The notes below the pieces were generated by a model. The model was not told the origin of the DNA, searched no databases, and worked only from the letters and a program-made list of their open reading frames with translations. A DNA stretch of 64,000 bases from Brevundimonas sp. UBA6550 (GTDB lineage Bacteria > Pseudomonadota > Alphaproteobacteria > Caulobacterales > Caulobacteraceae), in contig NZ_DJKE01000010.1 of the NCBI RefSeq assembly GCF_002434505.1, forward strand, positions 1 to 64,000, written 5' to 3'. Within the stretch, counting starts at the first letter, position 1; each line of letters opens with the position of its first letter. This document shows positions 52,590 through 61,198 of this stretch, piece by piece. The position numbers and the translations under genes are program-made.

Positions 52590-53321
52590 GTGAATACGCT
52601 ACGCTCCCTCCTGTTCACCGCCTGGCTGTACCTATCGATGCCGGTCTTCGCCGTCGGCCTGTCGCCGGCGCTTTTGATGCCGCATCGGTTCGCCATGGGC
52701 GTCATCCAGATGTGGGCCAAGGCGGTGCTGTTCGGCCTGCGCTGGATCGCGGGGGTTAGGGTGGAGTTCCGGGGGCTGGAGAACTGTCCGTCGGGCGCCG
52801 CCCTGGTCGCCTCCAAGCACCAGGGGATGCTGGATATCGTGGCCCTGCTGGCGGTGCTGCCCGACGCCTGTTTCGTGATGAAGAAGGAGCTGATGCCCCT
52901 TCCCTTCTTCGGCTGGTTCGCCTGGAAGGCCAAGATGATCGCCGTGGACCGCGCCGGTCACGCCAAGGCGCTGAAGGACATGACGCGCCAGGCCAGGGAT
53001 CGCCTGAGCGAAGGCCGCCAGATCGTCATCTTTCCCGAGGGCACGCGCAACGATCCCGGCGCGCCCGGCGATTACAAGCCCGGCGTCGCCGCCATCTATC
53101 GCGATCTGGAAGGCCCCTGCTGGCCTGTGGCCACCAACTCGGGCGTCCATTGGCCAGCCCACGGCTTCCGCCGCCACCCCGGCGTGGTGGTGTTCGAGTT
53201 CCTGGAGCCGATCCCCGCCGGCCTGAAGCGCGGCGCCATGATGGCGTTGCTGGAAAGTCGCATCGAGACGGCTTCGTTGGCTCTGCTGGAGCCAAAGGGG
53301 CGTCCCGAACGTATCGTGTGA
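52590..53321 (+). CDS. plsC: 1-acyl-glycerol-3-phosphate acyltransferase (PlsC)
   Basis: A 243-residue membrane enzyme that makes phosphatidic acid. The HX4D motif is His77-Asp82 (SKHQGMLD); FPEGTR is near 149-154 and VATNSGVHWP follows. The N-terminus has two hydrophobic stretches. GTG start at 52590 directly follows the YdcF-like stop (TAAGTG). It links phospholipid synthesis to the ftsEX operon. Confidence 0.93.
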   Translation: MNTLRSLLFTAWLYLSMPVFAVGLSPALLMPHRFAMGVIQMWAKAVLFGLRWIAGVRVEFRGLENCPSGAALVASKHQGMLDIVALLAVLPDACFVMKKELMPLPFFGWFAWKAKMIAVDRAGHAKALKDMTRQARDRLSEGRQIVIFPEGTRNDPGAPGDYKPGVAAIYRDLEGPCWPVATNSGVHWPAHGFRRHPGVVVFEFLEPIPAGLKRGAMMALLESRIETASLALLEPKGRPERIV

Positions 53322-53346
53322 CCTGAATCCCATTCGAGGAACATCC

Positions 53347-54134
53347 ATGTCCCTGCGCTTCCTGGCCATGACGGCCGCCATCGCCGCAACGGCCTTCGCC
53401 GGTTCCGCCTTCGCCCAGTCGCAGCCTTACGAACAGGTCCGGCCCGCCGCCGAGGGCTGGACCGTAGATCTGGGGGCCGGGGTGCTGTATCGTAACGACA
53501 GCAATGGCGACACCGGTTCCAAGACGACGGTCGCGCCCTGGATCTCGGCCAATTATCGCGACATCGTCTATCTGACGCCGATCGATGGTCTGGGCTGGAA
53601 CGTGGTCAAGACCGACGATTTCCGCGCCGGGGTTCAGGTTCGCCCGCGCTTCTCGGCCGATGATATCGAAGGGCTGGCGCTGGACCGTCCGGGCTTCGGC
53701 GCCGATCTGGCCGCCTACGCCTTCAAACGCCTGCCGGGCAACGTCGTCGTCGGCGGCCGCATCAGCCGCGACATCAGCGACGTCAGCGAAGGCACGGAAT
53801 ACTACGCCTCCGTCGGCCATCAGCGGGTCACGCCGGTCGGTCTTCTGAACGCCTCGGTCTATGTGCGCGGCGGCGACGCCAAGCTGGCCGACGCCTATTA
53901 TGGCGTAAGCGCGTCCGAAGCGACGGCCAACGGCATCGCGCCTATTCGCCGGGCGGCGGCCTGCAAGGCGCCGGCGCCAGTCTGGTCCTGCTCGTTCCGA
54001 TCGGCGACAAATGGGGCGCGGGCGGCCTGCTGAACTATGAACGCCGTCTGGGCGACGTCGCCGACAGCCTTCTGTCCAGGAATGACGACGCCATCCGCAC
54101 GGGCGTCTTCATCGCCCGTCGCTTCGGCGGCTGA
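53347..54134 (+). pseudogene. MipA/OmpV-family outer-membrane protein, frameshifted
   Basis: A Sec signal (MSLRFLAMTAAIAATAFAGSAFAQ) begins a MipA/OmpV-type beta-barrel: WTVDLGAGVLYRND, GGRISRDISDVSEGTEYYASVGH and a YYGVSASEA strand. After NGIA near position 53940 the frame breaks and stops at 54033. In the +1 frame the expected end is readable to a TGA at 54132: AYSPGGGLQGAGASL, LLNYERRLGDVADSLL and the barrel end TGVFIARRFGG. A single missing base (GCC GCC reduced to GC GCC) explains it. MipA proteins link murein hydrolases and synthases. It may be a true pseudogene or a sequencing error. Confidence 0.85.
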
Positions 54135-54155
54135 CGACGAAAAGGCGGCGACCGG

Positions 54156-55274
54156 TCAGGTCGCCGCGAACTCGCTCAGGGCGTCGATCACGGCGCGGTT
54201 CTGGTCTTCGGTGCCGATGGTGATACGCAGGGCCTGGGGTAGGCCGTATCCGCCGACCGGGCGGACGATGACGCCCTTGCTGTTCAGATAGTCGTTGGCG
54301 GCGGCGGCGCGCTCGGCGTCGTCGAACAGCACCAGCACGAAGTTTCCGGCGCTGGGCAGGACCTCCAGGCCAAAGCCGCGCAGGGCCTGGGTCAGGCGCG
54401 GCTTCCACGTCGTGACCAGATCACGCGACGCCTCCTGATGCGCGGTGTCCGACAGGGCGGCCGTCGCCGCCTCGAGCCCCGGAACCGAGACGTTGAACGG
54501 CAGGCGGATGCGGTCGATGGCCTCGGCCACCGCGACCGGCGCATAGCCGAAGCCGATGCGCAGGCCCCCCAGTCCGTGGATTTTGGAGAAGGTGCGGGTG
54601 ACGACGATGTTCGACGCCTCCTTGGCCAGCGGGAAGGACGTCTCCCAGTCCGCCTCGGTCACATATTCCGCATAGGCCTCGTCCACGACCAGAATGACAC
54701 GCGACGGCAGGGCGGCGTGCAGGCGGCGGATTTCCTCGCCCGTGTTGTAGCTGCCGGTCGGATTCGACGGATTGGAGACGTAGACGATCCTGGTGCGGTC
54801 ATCGACCTGGGCCAAGAGGGCGTCGACCTCGGCCTTGAAGTTCGGTTCGGGCGCCAGCTTGACCTGAGCTTCGCAGCCCAGAGCGCTGATGCGGTAGGCC
54901 AGGAAGCCGTACTGGCCGCAGACGATATTGTCGCCCGCCGTCAGATAGGTCTGGTTCAACAGGGCGAACACTTCGTCCGAGCCGTTGCCGAAGATCAGCC
55001 GCTCGGGCTCCAGCCCGTGCAGTTCGGCGACGGCGTCGCGCAGCTTGGTCGCCCGGCCGTCGGGATAGACGTGGATGTTGCGAACTGCCGCCTCATAGGC
55101 CGCCCGCGCCTTTTCGCCGGCGCCCAGCATGTTCTCGTTGGACGACAGCTTCATCGGCTCGGCCACGCCCGCGATGGACGACTTGCCGCCGACATAGGGG
55201 GCGATGTCGAGGATGCCGGGCTTGGGCGCAGGGCCTTGGAGCGCGGGGCCTGGAGTCGCGGTCGCGTCGGTCAT
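54156..55274 (-). CDS. hisC: histidinol-phosphate/aromatic aminotransferase
   Basis: A 372-residue class I/II PLP aminotransferase. The PLP Lys is in TFSKIHGLGGLRIG; SNENMLGAG, GNGSDEVFALL, SNPSNPTGSYN and DEAYAEYV are typical of HisC. It converts imidazole-acetol phosphate to histidinol phosphate; alphaproteobacterial HisC copies beside aromatic-pathway genes often act on phenylpyruvate or arogenate. The neighbour upstream may be chorismate-mutase-like, which would fit the aromatic role. Confidence 0.9.
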   Translation of the reverse strand: MTDATATPGPALQGPAPKPGILDIAPYVGGKSSIAGVAEPMKLSSNENMLGAGEKARAAYEAAVRNIHVYPDGRATKLRDAVAELHGLEPERLIFGNGSDEVFALLNQTYLTAGDNIVCGQYGFLAYRISALGCEAQVKLAPEPNFKAEVDALLAQVDDRTRIVYVSNPSNPTGSYNTGEEIRRLHAALPSRVILVVDEAYAEYVTEADWETSFPLAKEASNIVVTRTFSKIHGLGGLRIGFGYAPVAVAEAIDRIRLPFNVSVPGLEAATAALSDTAHQEASRDLVTTWKPRLTQALRGFGLEVLPSAGNFVLVLFDDAERAAAANDYLNSKGVIVRPVGGYGLPQALRITIGTEDQNRAVIDALSEFAAT

Positions 55275-55287
55275 GAAAAGCCTTGAA

Positions 55288-55974
55288 CTAATAGAGGGGG
55301 GCGGCGCCGATGACGCCGCTCAACCGGCCGGGCGCGGTCTTCAGCCGCCCGTCGTCGGCCTGCACATAACCCGTCAACACGAACAGCTTCAACCCGCCCG
55401 CCGCCGCCAGGGGGTCGGCGATCAGCCCCGCCGCGCCCAGGGCGTCCACGATCTTGGTCTCGGACCAGCCGCTGTCGGTGACCCAGAAGCTGCGGTCGTC
55501 GCCGCTGGGACCGGACGGCTCCCTGGCCACGACGAACGCCTGGGGCCGGCCGCGCCGGTCGTCGGGCAGGGCGGCGACGATGCGAAGCTCCGGCCGCGCC
55601 AGCAGCCGTCCCCACCACGGGCGATCGGACGACAGGTCGATCACGGCGCGCGATCCCGAATCGGCCGCCTTCAGCGCGTCCTCGGCCGACAAGGGGCGGA
55701 TGCCCAGGCCGAACCGATCCGTCGCCAGGGCCTGGGCCACGCCGCCGCTGGCGACCAGGGCAGGGCCGGTCGCCGCCTCCAGCCGGCCCCAGACCGTCTT
55801 GATGACGGCGGCCTCGACCGGCGACAGACCGTCCAGCAGGGCGCGCAGGGCGATGGCGGACGCATCCAGGCGGTCGCGCGGTCCGGCCGCGATGCGCGCG
55901 GCCACGGCGCGGACCACCGCCTGATCCAGCGCCAGCAGGTCCTGGTCCATTTGCGGTTCGTCCAGCAGGGTCAT
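55288..55974 (-). CDS. helical N-terminal, possibly chorismate-mutase-like protein
   Basis: A 228-residue soluble protein. The first 90 residues (DQDLLALDQAVVRAVAARIAAG, LSPVEAAVIKTVWGRLE) form long helices in the manner of AroQ chorismate mutases, but the catalytic Arg/Lys pattern is not clear. The rest has alternating strands (FVVAREPSGPSG, SFWVTDSGWSETKIVDALG) that recall regulatory or prephenate-binding folds. It is 13 bp from hisC and overlaps the DUF2125 stop by one base. The chorismate-mutase name is mostly from context. Confidence 0.5.
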   Translation of the reverse strand: MTLLDEPQMDQDLLALDQAVVRAVAARIAAGPRDRLDASAIALRALLDGLSPVEAAVIKTVWGRLEAATGPALVASGGVAQALATDRFGLGIRPLSAEDALKAADSGSRAVIDLSSDRPWWGRLLARPELRIVAALPDDRRGRPQAFVVAREPSGPSGDDRSFWVTDSGWSETKIVDALGAAGLIADPLAAAGGLKLFVLTGYVQADDGRLKTAPGRLSGVIGAAPLY

Positions 55975-57029
55975 CAGAACAGCTTCGGCGCCGGGGCCAG
56001 GGGGAAGGGCCCCAGCCAGGTTCGTCCGTCGCGGAACACCAGCGTCAGCGGCAGTTGCTCCTGTCCCGTCGCCTGGGCCGCGCCGGCGGCGGCGGCGGCC
56101 CCCGCCGCGCCGATGCGATTGACCGGCCCCTGGCGCGTCGCCATCAGGCCGGACAGGGCCGGCAACGGCTTTTGCGCCTGCAGTTCCACCTGGCCTGTCA
56201 GCCGGCCGTTCGCGTCGGCCTTCAGCAGGTCGCTGGTCAGGGTGGCGCGGCTGTCGCCCGCCTGAAGATCGCCGCGCACGTCGCGGAAGGCGCCGCCGGC
56301 CCTGGTCCAGGCGGAAAAGACGCCGGCGGCGTCCCCGCCGGTCTTCAACAGGCTGGCCCGGCCGATCACGGCCTCCAGCTGGGTCGTCAGATAGCCGTCC
56401 TGGGCGAAGCCCTCGACCGGACCGTCGGCGCGGCCCTGACCGCCGACCAGACGGAACATCACATCGACGTCGTCGGCCGGCAGGGTCGAACCCTCCAGAT
56501 GCGGGCGGGCGTAAAGCTCGATCCGTTCGGCGCGGGCGATGGGGAAGGGTTCGGCGCCGGTCTGGGTCGTGAAGATCGGATTGACCATCTCCAGCGCCAG
56601 ATTGGGCCAGCGCTGGTCGATGCCGCTGGCGCTCATGCGGATGGCGTCGCCCTTGACCGCCACCTCGCCCTTGCCGGCGCGGGTCAGGACCAGCCCCTGC
56701 GGCGCCACCACCACCCATTTGGTCGGCTGATAGGCGTTAGCCTCGGCCGTCAGTTCGGGCGCGGCCAGAGCGTGGCCCGACGGCATGCCGATCACCAGGT
56801 GATCCAGCACGACATGGGTGCGGAACGGCCAGCCGGTGATGGTCTTGTCGTCGTAACGCACGGTCCAGCCGCCCTGGCGCAGGGTCTGGACCTGGGCCTC
56901 CAGCCGCGTGTCGATCTGGCGTGTCAGATAGAACCACCAGCCGGTCCAGCCCGCCAGGACGATCAGCACCAGGATGAAGGGCGCATACAGGCCCTTGCGA
57001 CTGTGTCTCGCAGGCGGGGTTTCGGTCAT
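55974..57029 (-). CDS. DUF2125 membrane-anchored protein
   Basis: A 351-residue protein: a short cytoplasmic start, one membrane helix (FILVLIVLAGWTGWWFYL) and a large beta-rich periplasmic domain (VRYDDKTITGWPFRTHVVLDHLVIG, AEANAYQPTKWVVVAPQGLVL). This is the alphaproteobacterial DUF2125 pattern, with GWPF as the best landmark. No function is known. It overlaps the downstream gene by one base (TGATG). Confidence 0.85.
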   Translation of the reverse strand: MTETPPARHSRKGLYAPFILVLIVLAGWTGWWFYLTRQIDTRLEAQVQTLRQGGWTVRYDDKTITGWPFRTHVVLDHLVIGMPSGHALAAPELTAEANAYQPTKWVVVAPQGLVLTRAGKGEVAVKGDAIRMSASGIDQRWPNLALEMVNPIFTTQTGAEPFPIARAERIELYARPHLEGSTLPADDVDVMFRLVGGQGRADGPVEGFAQDGYLTTQLEAVIGRASLLKTGGDAAGVFSAWTRAGGAFRDVRGDLQAGDSRATLTSDLLKADANGRLTGQVELQAQKPLPALSGLMATRQGPVNRIGAAGAAAAAGAAQATGQEQLPLTLVFRDGRTWLGPFPLAPAPKLF

Positions 57030-57077
57030 GCAGGCTCCGGCGTTCGTCGTCCTATACCGCAGTCGGGCGACGGGTTT

Positions 57078-57551
57078 CTAGGCGGTCAGATCGGCCAGTA
57101 CGGCGTCGGCCGCGCGCCGGGCGTCCTCTGGCGCGATCTCCAGCAGCAGGCCGCGTTGGCCGGCGTTGATCAGGATGCGGTCGAACAGGATCGCCGTCTC
57201 GTCCAGGGCGGTCCTGACGGCCTTTCGCTGACCGAACGGGCTGACCCCGCCGACCTTGAAGCCGGTCAGCCGTTCGGCGTCGGCGGGCTTCATCATCTGG
57301 GCCGACTTGGCGGCGAAGACGGCCGCCAGCTTCTTCATGCTGACCTCGCAGTCGGAGGGAACGACGACGCAGGCGGGCGCGCCGTCCACCAGCGTCATCA
57401 GGGTCTTGAACACCTGCTCCGGCGCCCAGCCCAGGGCTTCGGCCGCCTGCAATCCCGTGCGCGGCGCGTCGGGATCGTAGTCGTAGGGGTGCAGGAGGAA
57501 GGCGACGCCGGCCTTGGTCAGGGCGACGGTCGCGGGCGTGGTCTTGGACAT
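57078..57551 (-). CDS. ybaK: YbaK/EbsC-type Cys-tRNA(Pro) deacylase
   Basis: A 157-residue trans-editing protein that removes Cys wrongly attached to tRNA-Pro. KTLMTLVDGAPACVVVPSDCEVSMKKLA and LTGFKVGGVSPFGQRK are the family motifs; Lys near residue 47 (VFKTL) matches the conserved catalytic Lys. Length is normal. It lies 3 bp after dinG. Confidence 0.92.
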   Translation of the reverse strand: MSKTTPATVALTKAGVAFLLHPYDYDPDAPRTGLQAAEALGWAPEQVFKTLMTLVDGAPACVVVPSDCEVSMKKLAAVFAAKSAQMMKPADAERLTGFKVGGVSPFGQRKAVRTALDETAILFDRILINAGQRGLLLEIAPEDARRAADAVLADLTA

Positions 57552-57554
57552 GGC

Positions 57555-60422
57555 TCAGGCCGGCTCGGGGTTCAGGAAACTGCGGGTCAGCTCGACCGCA
57601 TCGGCCAGCCCCATGCGCTGGACCTCGGTTCCCGGCGGCAGGCTGGCGAACAGGCGGGTGGGGGTGGCGGCGTCCAGCATCAGGAACACCCCCTTGTCGT
57701 CGCCGCGCCGGATCAGGCGGCCGAACGCCTGGGCGATGCGGGCGCGGGCCAGCGCGTCGTCATAGCCTTTTCCGCCCAGCCTTTCACGCCGCGCCTTGTG
57801 CAGCAGATCCGGGCGCGGCCACGGCACGCGGTCGAAGGCCAGGACGCGCAGGGACCGCCCCGGCACGTCCACCCCGTCGCGCACGGCGTCGGTGCCCAGA
57901 AGGCATGAGTTCTCTTCCACCCGGAACATGTCGACCAGCGCCCCGACCTCCAGCGGATCGACGTGCTGGGCGTAGAGCGGCACGCCCGACCGGGCCAGGT
58001 CCGGCCCCAGCCGCTCATAGACCGCCTTCAGCCGACGAATGGCGGTGAACAGCCCCAGCCCCCCGCCGCCCGCCGCCAGGAACAGTTCGCGCATCGCCGC
58101 CGCCGTCTGGCGCGGATCGTCCTTGACCAGGTCGTTGACGACGATGACCCGGCTGTTGGCGGCATAGTCGAACGGACTTTCGACCTTCAGCGTGCGCGGC
58201 GGTTCGATCAGCCGCGCCGAGCCTGTCCGCAGCCGCGCCAGGTCGAACGGGTCTTCCTGCAACGGGTCGGACAGGGTGGCGGACGTGACCAGCACCCCGT
58301 GCGACGGCACGATCACCGCGGCCTCCAGCGGCACGGTCGGGTCGATCCAGTGACGGCGCAGCGCCACGTCGTGAATGCGGCCGAACGCGGTCTCGGCCGA
58401 CAGCCAGTCGACGAAATCGGGATCGGGCTGATCGCCGCCGTCCTCCAGCGCCGCCAGCATCGACCGCCAGCCCGGCAGGGTCATGCGCGCGCGGCGATCC
58501 AGCCCGCGCAAGGCCCCCTCGATGCGGGATCGCTGCGACCCGTCCAGTTCGGCGGCCTCGTCGTCCAGAATGTCTTCCAGATGCCGCGACAGCGCCAGAA
58601 GCGGCGCCTCGATGGCGGCCAGGGCCTGGGCCGCCGCACGCGCGGTCTCCGCCACAGGATCGGTCACCGGCTTCAGCGCGCACTCCATGCCGAACTCGGG
58701 GCCGCCCCCGAATCCGCCATTGCTGTTGGTCTCGGCCGTGCGCGCCCGAAGTTGGTCCAGGGCGGCGGCCAGGAAGGCCTCGATCGGACCGATGGGATTG
58801 ACCTCGCCCGAGGCCGGGGCGACCCGGCCCGAAACCCCTTCGCCCGGCAGGGCGGCCGAGGCGCGGATGGCGTCCTGCAGCGCCTTCAGGGCCGCCTCAT
58901 TGTCATCGACCATGTCGCCCAGGCGCTGCTCCAGCCCGCGCCCGCGCCGCCCCCGCCCCTCCGGCCCTCTGATCCAGCGGCGCAGCTCGGCCGCCTCCTG
59001 GCCCGACAGGCAGGCGGAAAAGGCGCTGTCGGCGGCGTCGAACAGGTGGTGGCCCTCGTCGAAGACGATCCGCTTCAGAGCCGCCGTCTCGCCGTCCTGT
59101 TTCTGGCCCCGCGCCGACCGCGCCCCGTCGAACGCCGCCTGCGTCAGGACCAGGGCGTGGTTGGCGATGACCAGATCCGCGCGGCGGCTGGCCCGGATGG
59201 TCTTCTCCACGAAACAGGTGCGGTAATGCGGGCAGGCGGCGTGGACGCACTCGCCCCGCCGATCCACCAGATTGGCCGCCCCCGCCGCATGGGCCGCCGG
59301 CAGGGCGAACAGGCCAGGCAGCCAGCCGGGAAAATCCCCGCCCGTCATGTCGCCGTCGCGCGTATGCAGCGCCCAGCGCCCCACCAACGCCAGACCGATC
59401 AGGTCGCCGTTCCCCAACTGGGCCGCCTGGACCATGTCCTGCAGATTGAGGACGCACAGATAGTTTTCGCGCCCCTTGCGGATCACCGCCTTCTTCTTGC
59501 GCTCGGCCGGATCGGGCCACAGCGAATGGCTCTCGCGGTCGATCTGGCGCTGCAGGGCGCGGGTATAGGTCGAGATCCACGCCGCCCCCTGGTTCCGCTC
59601 GGCCCACAGGGAGGCGGGCGCCAGATAGCCCAGGGTCTTGCCGGTGCCGGTCCCCGCCTCGGCCAGCAGGACGCGGGGCCGCCCCTCCTCGTTGCGTGGC
59701 GAAAAGGCGAAGGCGGCCTCGGCGGCGTAGTCGGACTGGCTGGGCCGTGTCTCGTCCAGACCCGAGGCCTGCAGCAGCTTCTCCAGCCGGATGCGCGCGC
59801 TCTCGCTGTCGACCGGAGCCGATCCGGCCTCGCCGCGCGGCGCCTCGTCCTCCCATTCGGTCAGGCGCGACCATACATCCATCCCGGACCCGCGATGCTG
59901 GCGCGCCCGCACCCCGCCCGCCTCCAGCGCCTGCACCACCCGCGCGCCCCAGGCCCAGTTCGCGCGCTGCATCGTCAGGGCCAGCCCATAGGCCGCCTCC
60001 CGCTCGGGATAGGCCGGTTCAGCCAGTTCGCGCAGCAGTAGACCCGCCGCCTCGCGCAGCGCCGCCGCCTGTTCCTCCACCGACTTCGGCTCGGCCAGCC
60101 CCAGCGCCAGGGCCAATCCCGTCGGCGACGGCGCGCAGAACCGCGCCGGCCGCACGAAGGCGTAAAGCTCCAGCACATCCATCAGGTCCGGCGACCGGGG
60201 CGGCGGCGTCAGCCCCAGCCGCCGCGCCGTCAGCGACGCATGGGCCACCATCACAGCCCCGGTCGTGAACACCCCTTCTGCCGCGCCGCGCCCGATCTTC
60301 CTGACCCCCGCATCGTCGCACACCGCCCCCGCGCCCGGCGGCGTGGCCAGAGCCGACGGCAGCCCCGCCCACAGCTCGGCGCCGGTCAGGCGGGTTTCAG
60401 CGATGACGGATTCGTCGGCCAC
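57555..60422 (-). CDS. dinG: DinG-like ATP-dependent DNA helicase
   Basis: A 955-residue XPD/DinG-type superfamily 2 helicase. Walker A is AEAGTGTGKTLGYL, motif II is VFDEGHHLFD, then LVTSATLSDP and AFGRLIRRGDDKG. Cys residues in NYLCVLN and CVHAACPHYRTC supply the four ligands of an Fe-S cluster. Before the helicase core lies about 230 residues of family-specific N-terminus. It unwinds 5'-3' and is linked to R-loop and damage repair. GTG start at 60422. It begins the minus-strand run to hisC and diverges from the second toxin module. Confidence 0.9.
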   Translation of the reverse strand: MADESVIAETRLTGAELWAGLPSALATPPGAGAVCDDAGVRKIGRGAAEGVFTTGAVMVAHASLTARRLGLTPPPRSPDLMDVLELYAFVRPARFCAPSPTGLALALGLAEPKSVEEQAAALREAAGLLLRELAEPAYPEREAAYGLALTMQRANWAWGARVVQALEAGGVRARQHRGSGMDVWSRLTEWEDEAPRGEAGSAPVDSESARIRLEKLLQASGLDETRPSQSDYAAEAAFAFSPRNEEGRPRVLLAEAGTGTGKTLGYLAPASLWAERNQGAAWISTYTRALQRQIDRESHSLWPDPAERKKKAVIRKGRENYLCVLNLQDMVQAAQLGNGDLIGLALVGRWALHTRDGDMTGGDFPGWLPGLFALPAAHAAGAANLVDRRGECVHAACPHYRTCFVEKTIRASRRADLVIANHALVLTQAAFDGARSARGQKQDGETAALKRIVFDEGHHLFDAADSAFSACLSGQEAAELRRWIRGPEGRGRRGRGLEQRLGDMVDDNEAALKALQDAIRASAALPGEGVSGRVAPASGEVNPIGPIEAFLAAALDQLRARTAETNSNGGFGGGPEFGMECALKPVTDPVAETARAAAQALAAIEAPLLALSRHLEDILDDEAAELDGSQRSRIEGALRGLDRRARMTLPGWRSMLAALEDGGDQPDPDFVDWLSAETAFGRIHDVALRRHWIDPTVPLEAAVIVPSHGVLVTSATLSDPLQEDPFDLARLRTGSARLIEPPRTLKVESPFDYAANSRVIVVNDLVKDDPRQTAAAMRELFLAAGGGGLGLFTAIRRLKAVYERLGPDLARSGVPLYAQHVDPLEVGALVDMFRVEENSCLLGTDAVRDGVDVPGRSLRVLAFDRVPWPRPDLLHKARRERLGGKGYDDALARARIAQAFGRLIRRGDDKGVFLMLDAATPTRLFASLPPGTEVQRMGLADAVELTRSFLNPEPA

Positions 60423-60495
60423 GTCCGATAGATAGCGACCCTGGGGCTGAAACGGAACGGGAACATTTCATTGATCCAAACGCTATCCGCGAGTA

Positions 60496-60514
60496 TGGCC
60501 ATAAATAATAGCCA
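60496..60514. promoter_or_regulatory. inverted-repeat operator at antitoxin 2
   Basis: TGGCCAT-AAATA-ATAGCCA is a 7-bp inverted repeat with one mismatch, in an AT-rich gap 17 bp before the antitoxin start. Its arms nearly equal those at the first module (TGGCTAT-CAAG-ATAGCCA). Confidence 0.55.
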
Positions 60515-60530
60515 GACCGGAGACGCAGCG

Positions 60531-60782
60531 ATGAATTGGAGCGTAGCGAAAGCCAAGGACAACTTCTCCGAAGTCATCCGAAAATCCCGCACTGAAGGCC
60601 CACAGGAGATTTCCCTGCATGGCGAGGCCGCTGCGGTGGTGATCTCCGCGGAGGATTTCCGACGCCTGAAAGACCCCCGAGCGTCGCGCGATTTCAAGGA
60701 TTGGCTGCTGAACGGTCCATCTCTGGACGGCGTCGATTTGGAACGCGACCGCCGACCGGCGAGGGAGATTGATCCTTTCTGA
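60531..60782 (+). CDS. Phd/YefM-family antitoxin (module 2)
   Basis: An 83-residue antitoxin with the Phd DNA-binding start (MNWSVAKAKDNFSEVIRKSR), EISLHGEAAAVVISAEDFRRL, and a charged toxin-binding tail (DLERDRRPAREIDPF). The ATG at 60531 has GGAGA upstream; an in-frame ATG at 60495 overlaps the operator. Its stop overlaps the toxin start by one base (TGATG). Confidence 0.88.
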   Translation: MNWSVAKAKDNFSEVIRKSRTEGPQEISLHGEAAAVVISAEDFRRLKDPRASRDFKDWLLNGPSLDGVDLERDRRPAREIDPF

Positions 60783-61198
60783 TGTTCCTGCTCGACACCA
60801 ACGTCATCAGCGAACCCAAGCGCGCCCGTCCCGATGCTGGAGTGGTTGCGTGGCTGGCGGATCAACTGCTTTCGGACCTGCACCTCAGCGCCATCACCGT
60901 AGGCGAGCTTCGACGCGGTATCGTGCGATTGGAGCCGGGGCGGCGGCGTGACGATCTGGACTATTGGCTGACGGATCTCGTCTTACGGTATGATGCCCGC
61001 ATTCTGCCGGTCGATCTGGAGGTCATCGAGCGTTGGGCCGCCTTGGCGGAAACCGCCCGCGCCCTTGGGCGTCCGTCGGAAATGACGGACGAGTTGATCG
61101 CGGCGACGGCTCACGTTCACGGGCTGACGCTGGTCACCCGAAATCTTCGCCACTTCGAACATAGCGGCTGTCGTCTGCTCTCGCCGTGGAGCGAATGA
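60782..61198 (+). CDS. VapC-type PIN-domain toxin (module 2)
   Basis: A 138-residue PIN-domain RNase of the FitB-like branch. Acidic residues are Asp5 (MFLLDTNVISE), Glu in TVGELRRGI and Asp in MTDELIAATA; TRNLRHFEH replaces the fourth acid by Asn, as is common in this branch. Normal length. It overlaps its antitoxin by one base and the helicase start by 4 bp. Confidence 0.9.
   Translation: MFLLDTNVISEPKRARPDAGVVAWLADQLLSDLHLSAITVGELRRGIVRLEPGRRRDDLDYWLTDLVLRYDARILPVDLEVIERWAALAETARALGRPSEMTDELIAATAHVHGLTLVTRNLRHFEHSGCRLLSPWSE

Noticed and set aside
57963..60041. A 692-residue open frame on the plus strand
   Set aside because: Antisense to dinG; Arg/Gln/Gly-rich and without any recognisable domain.
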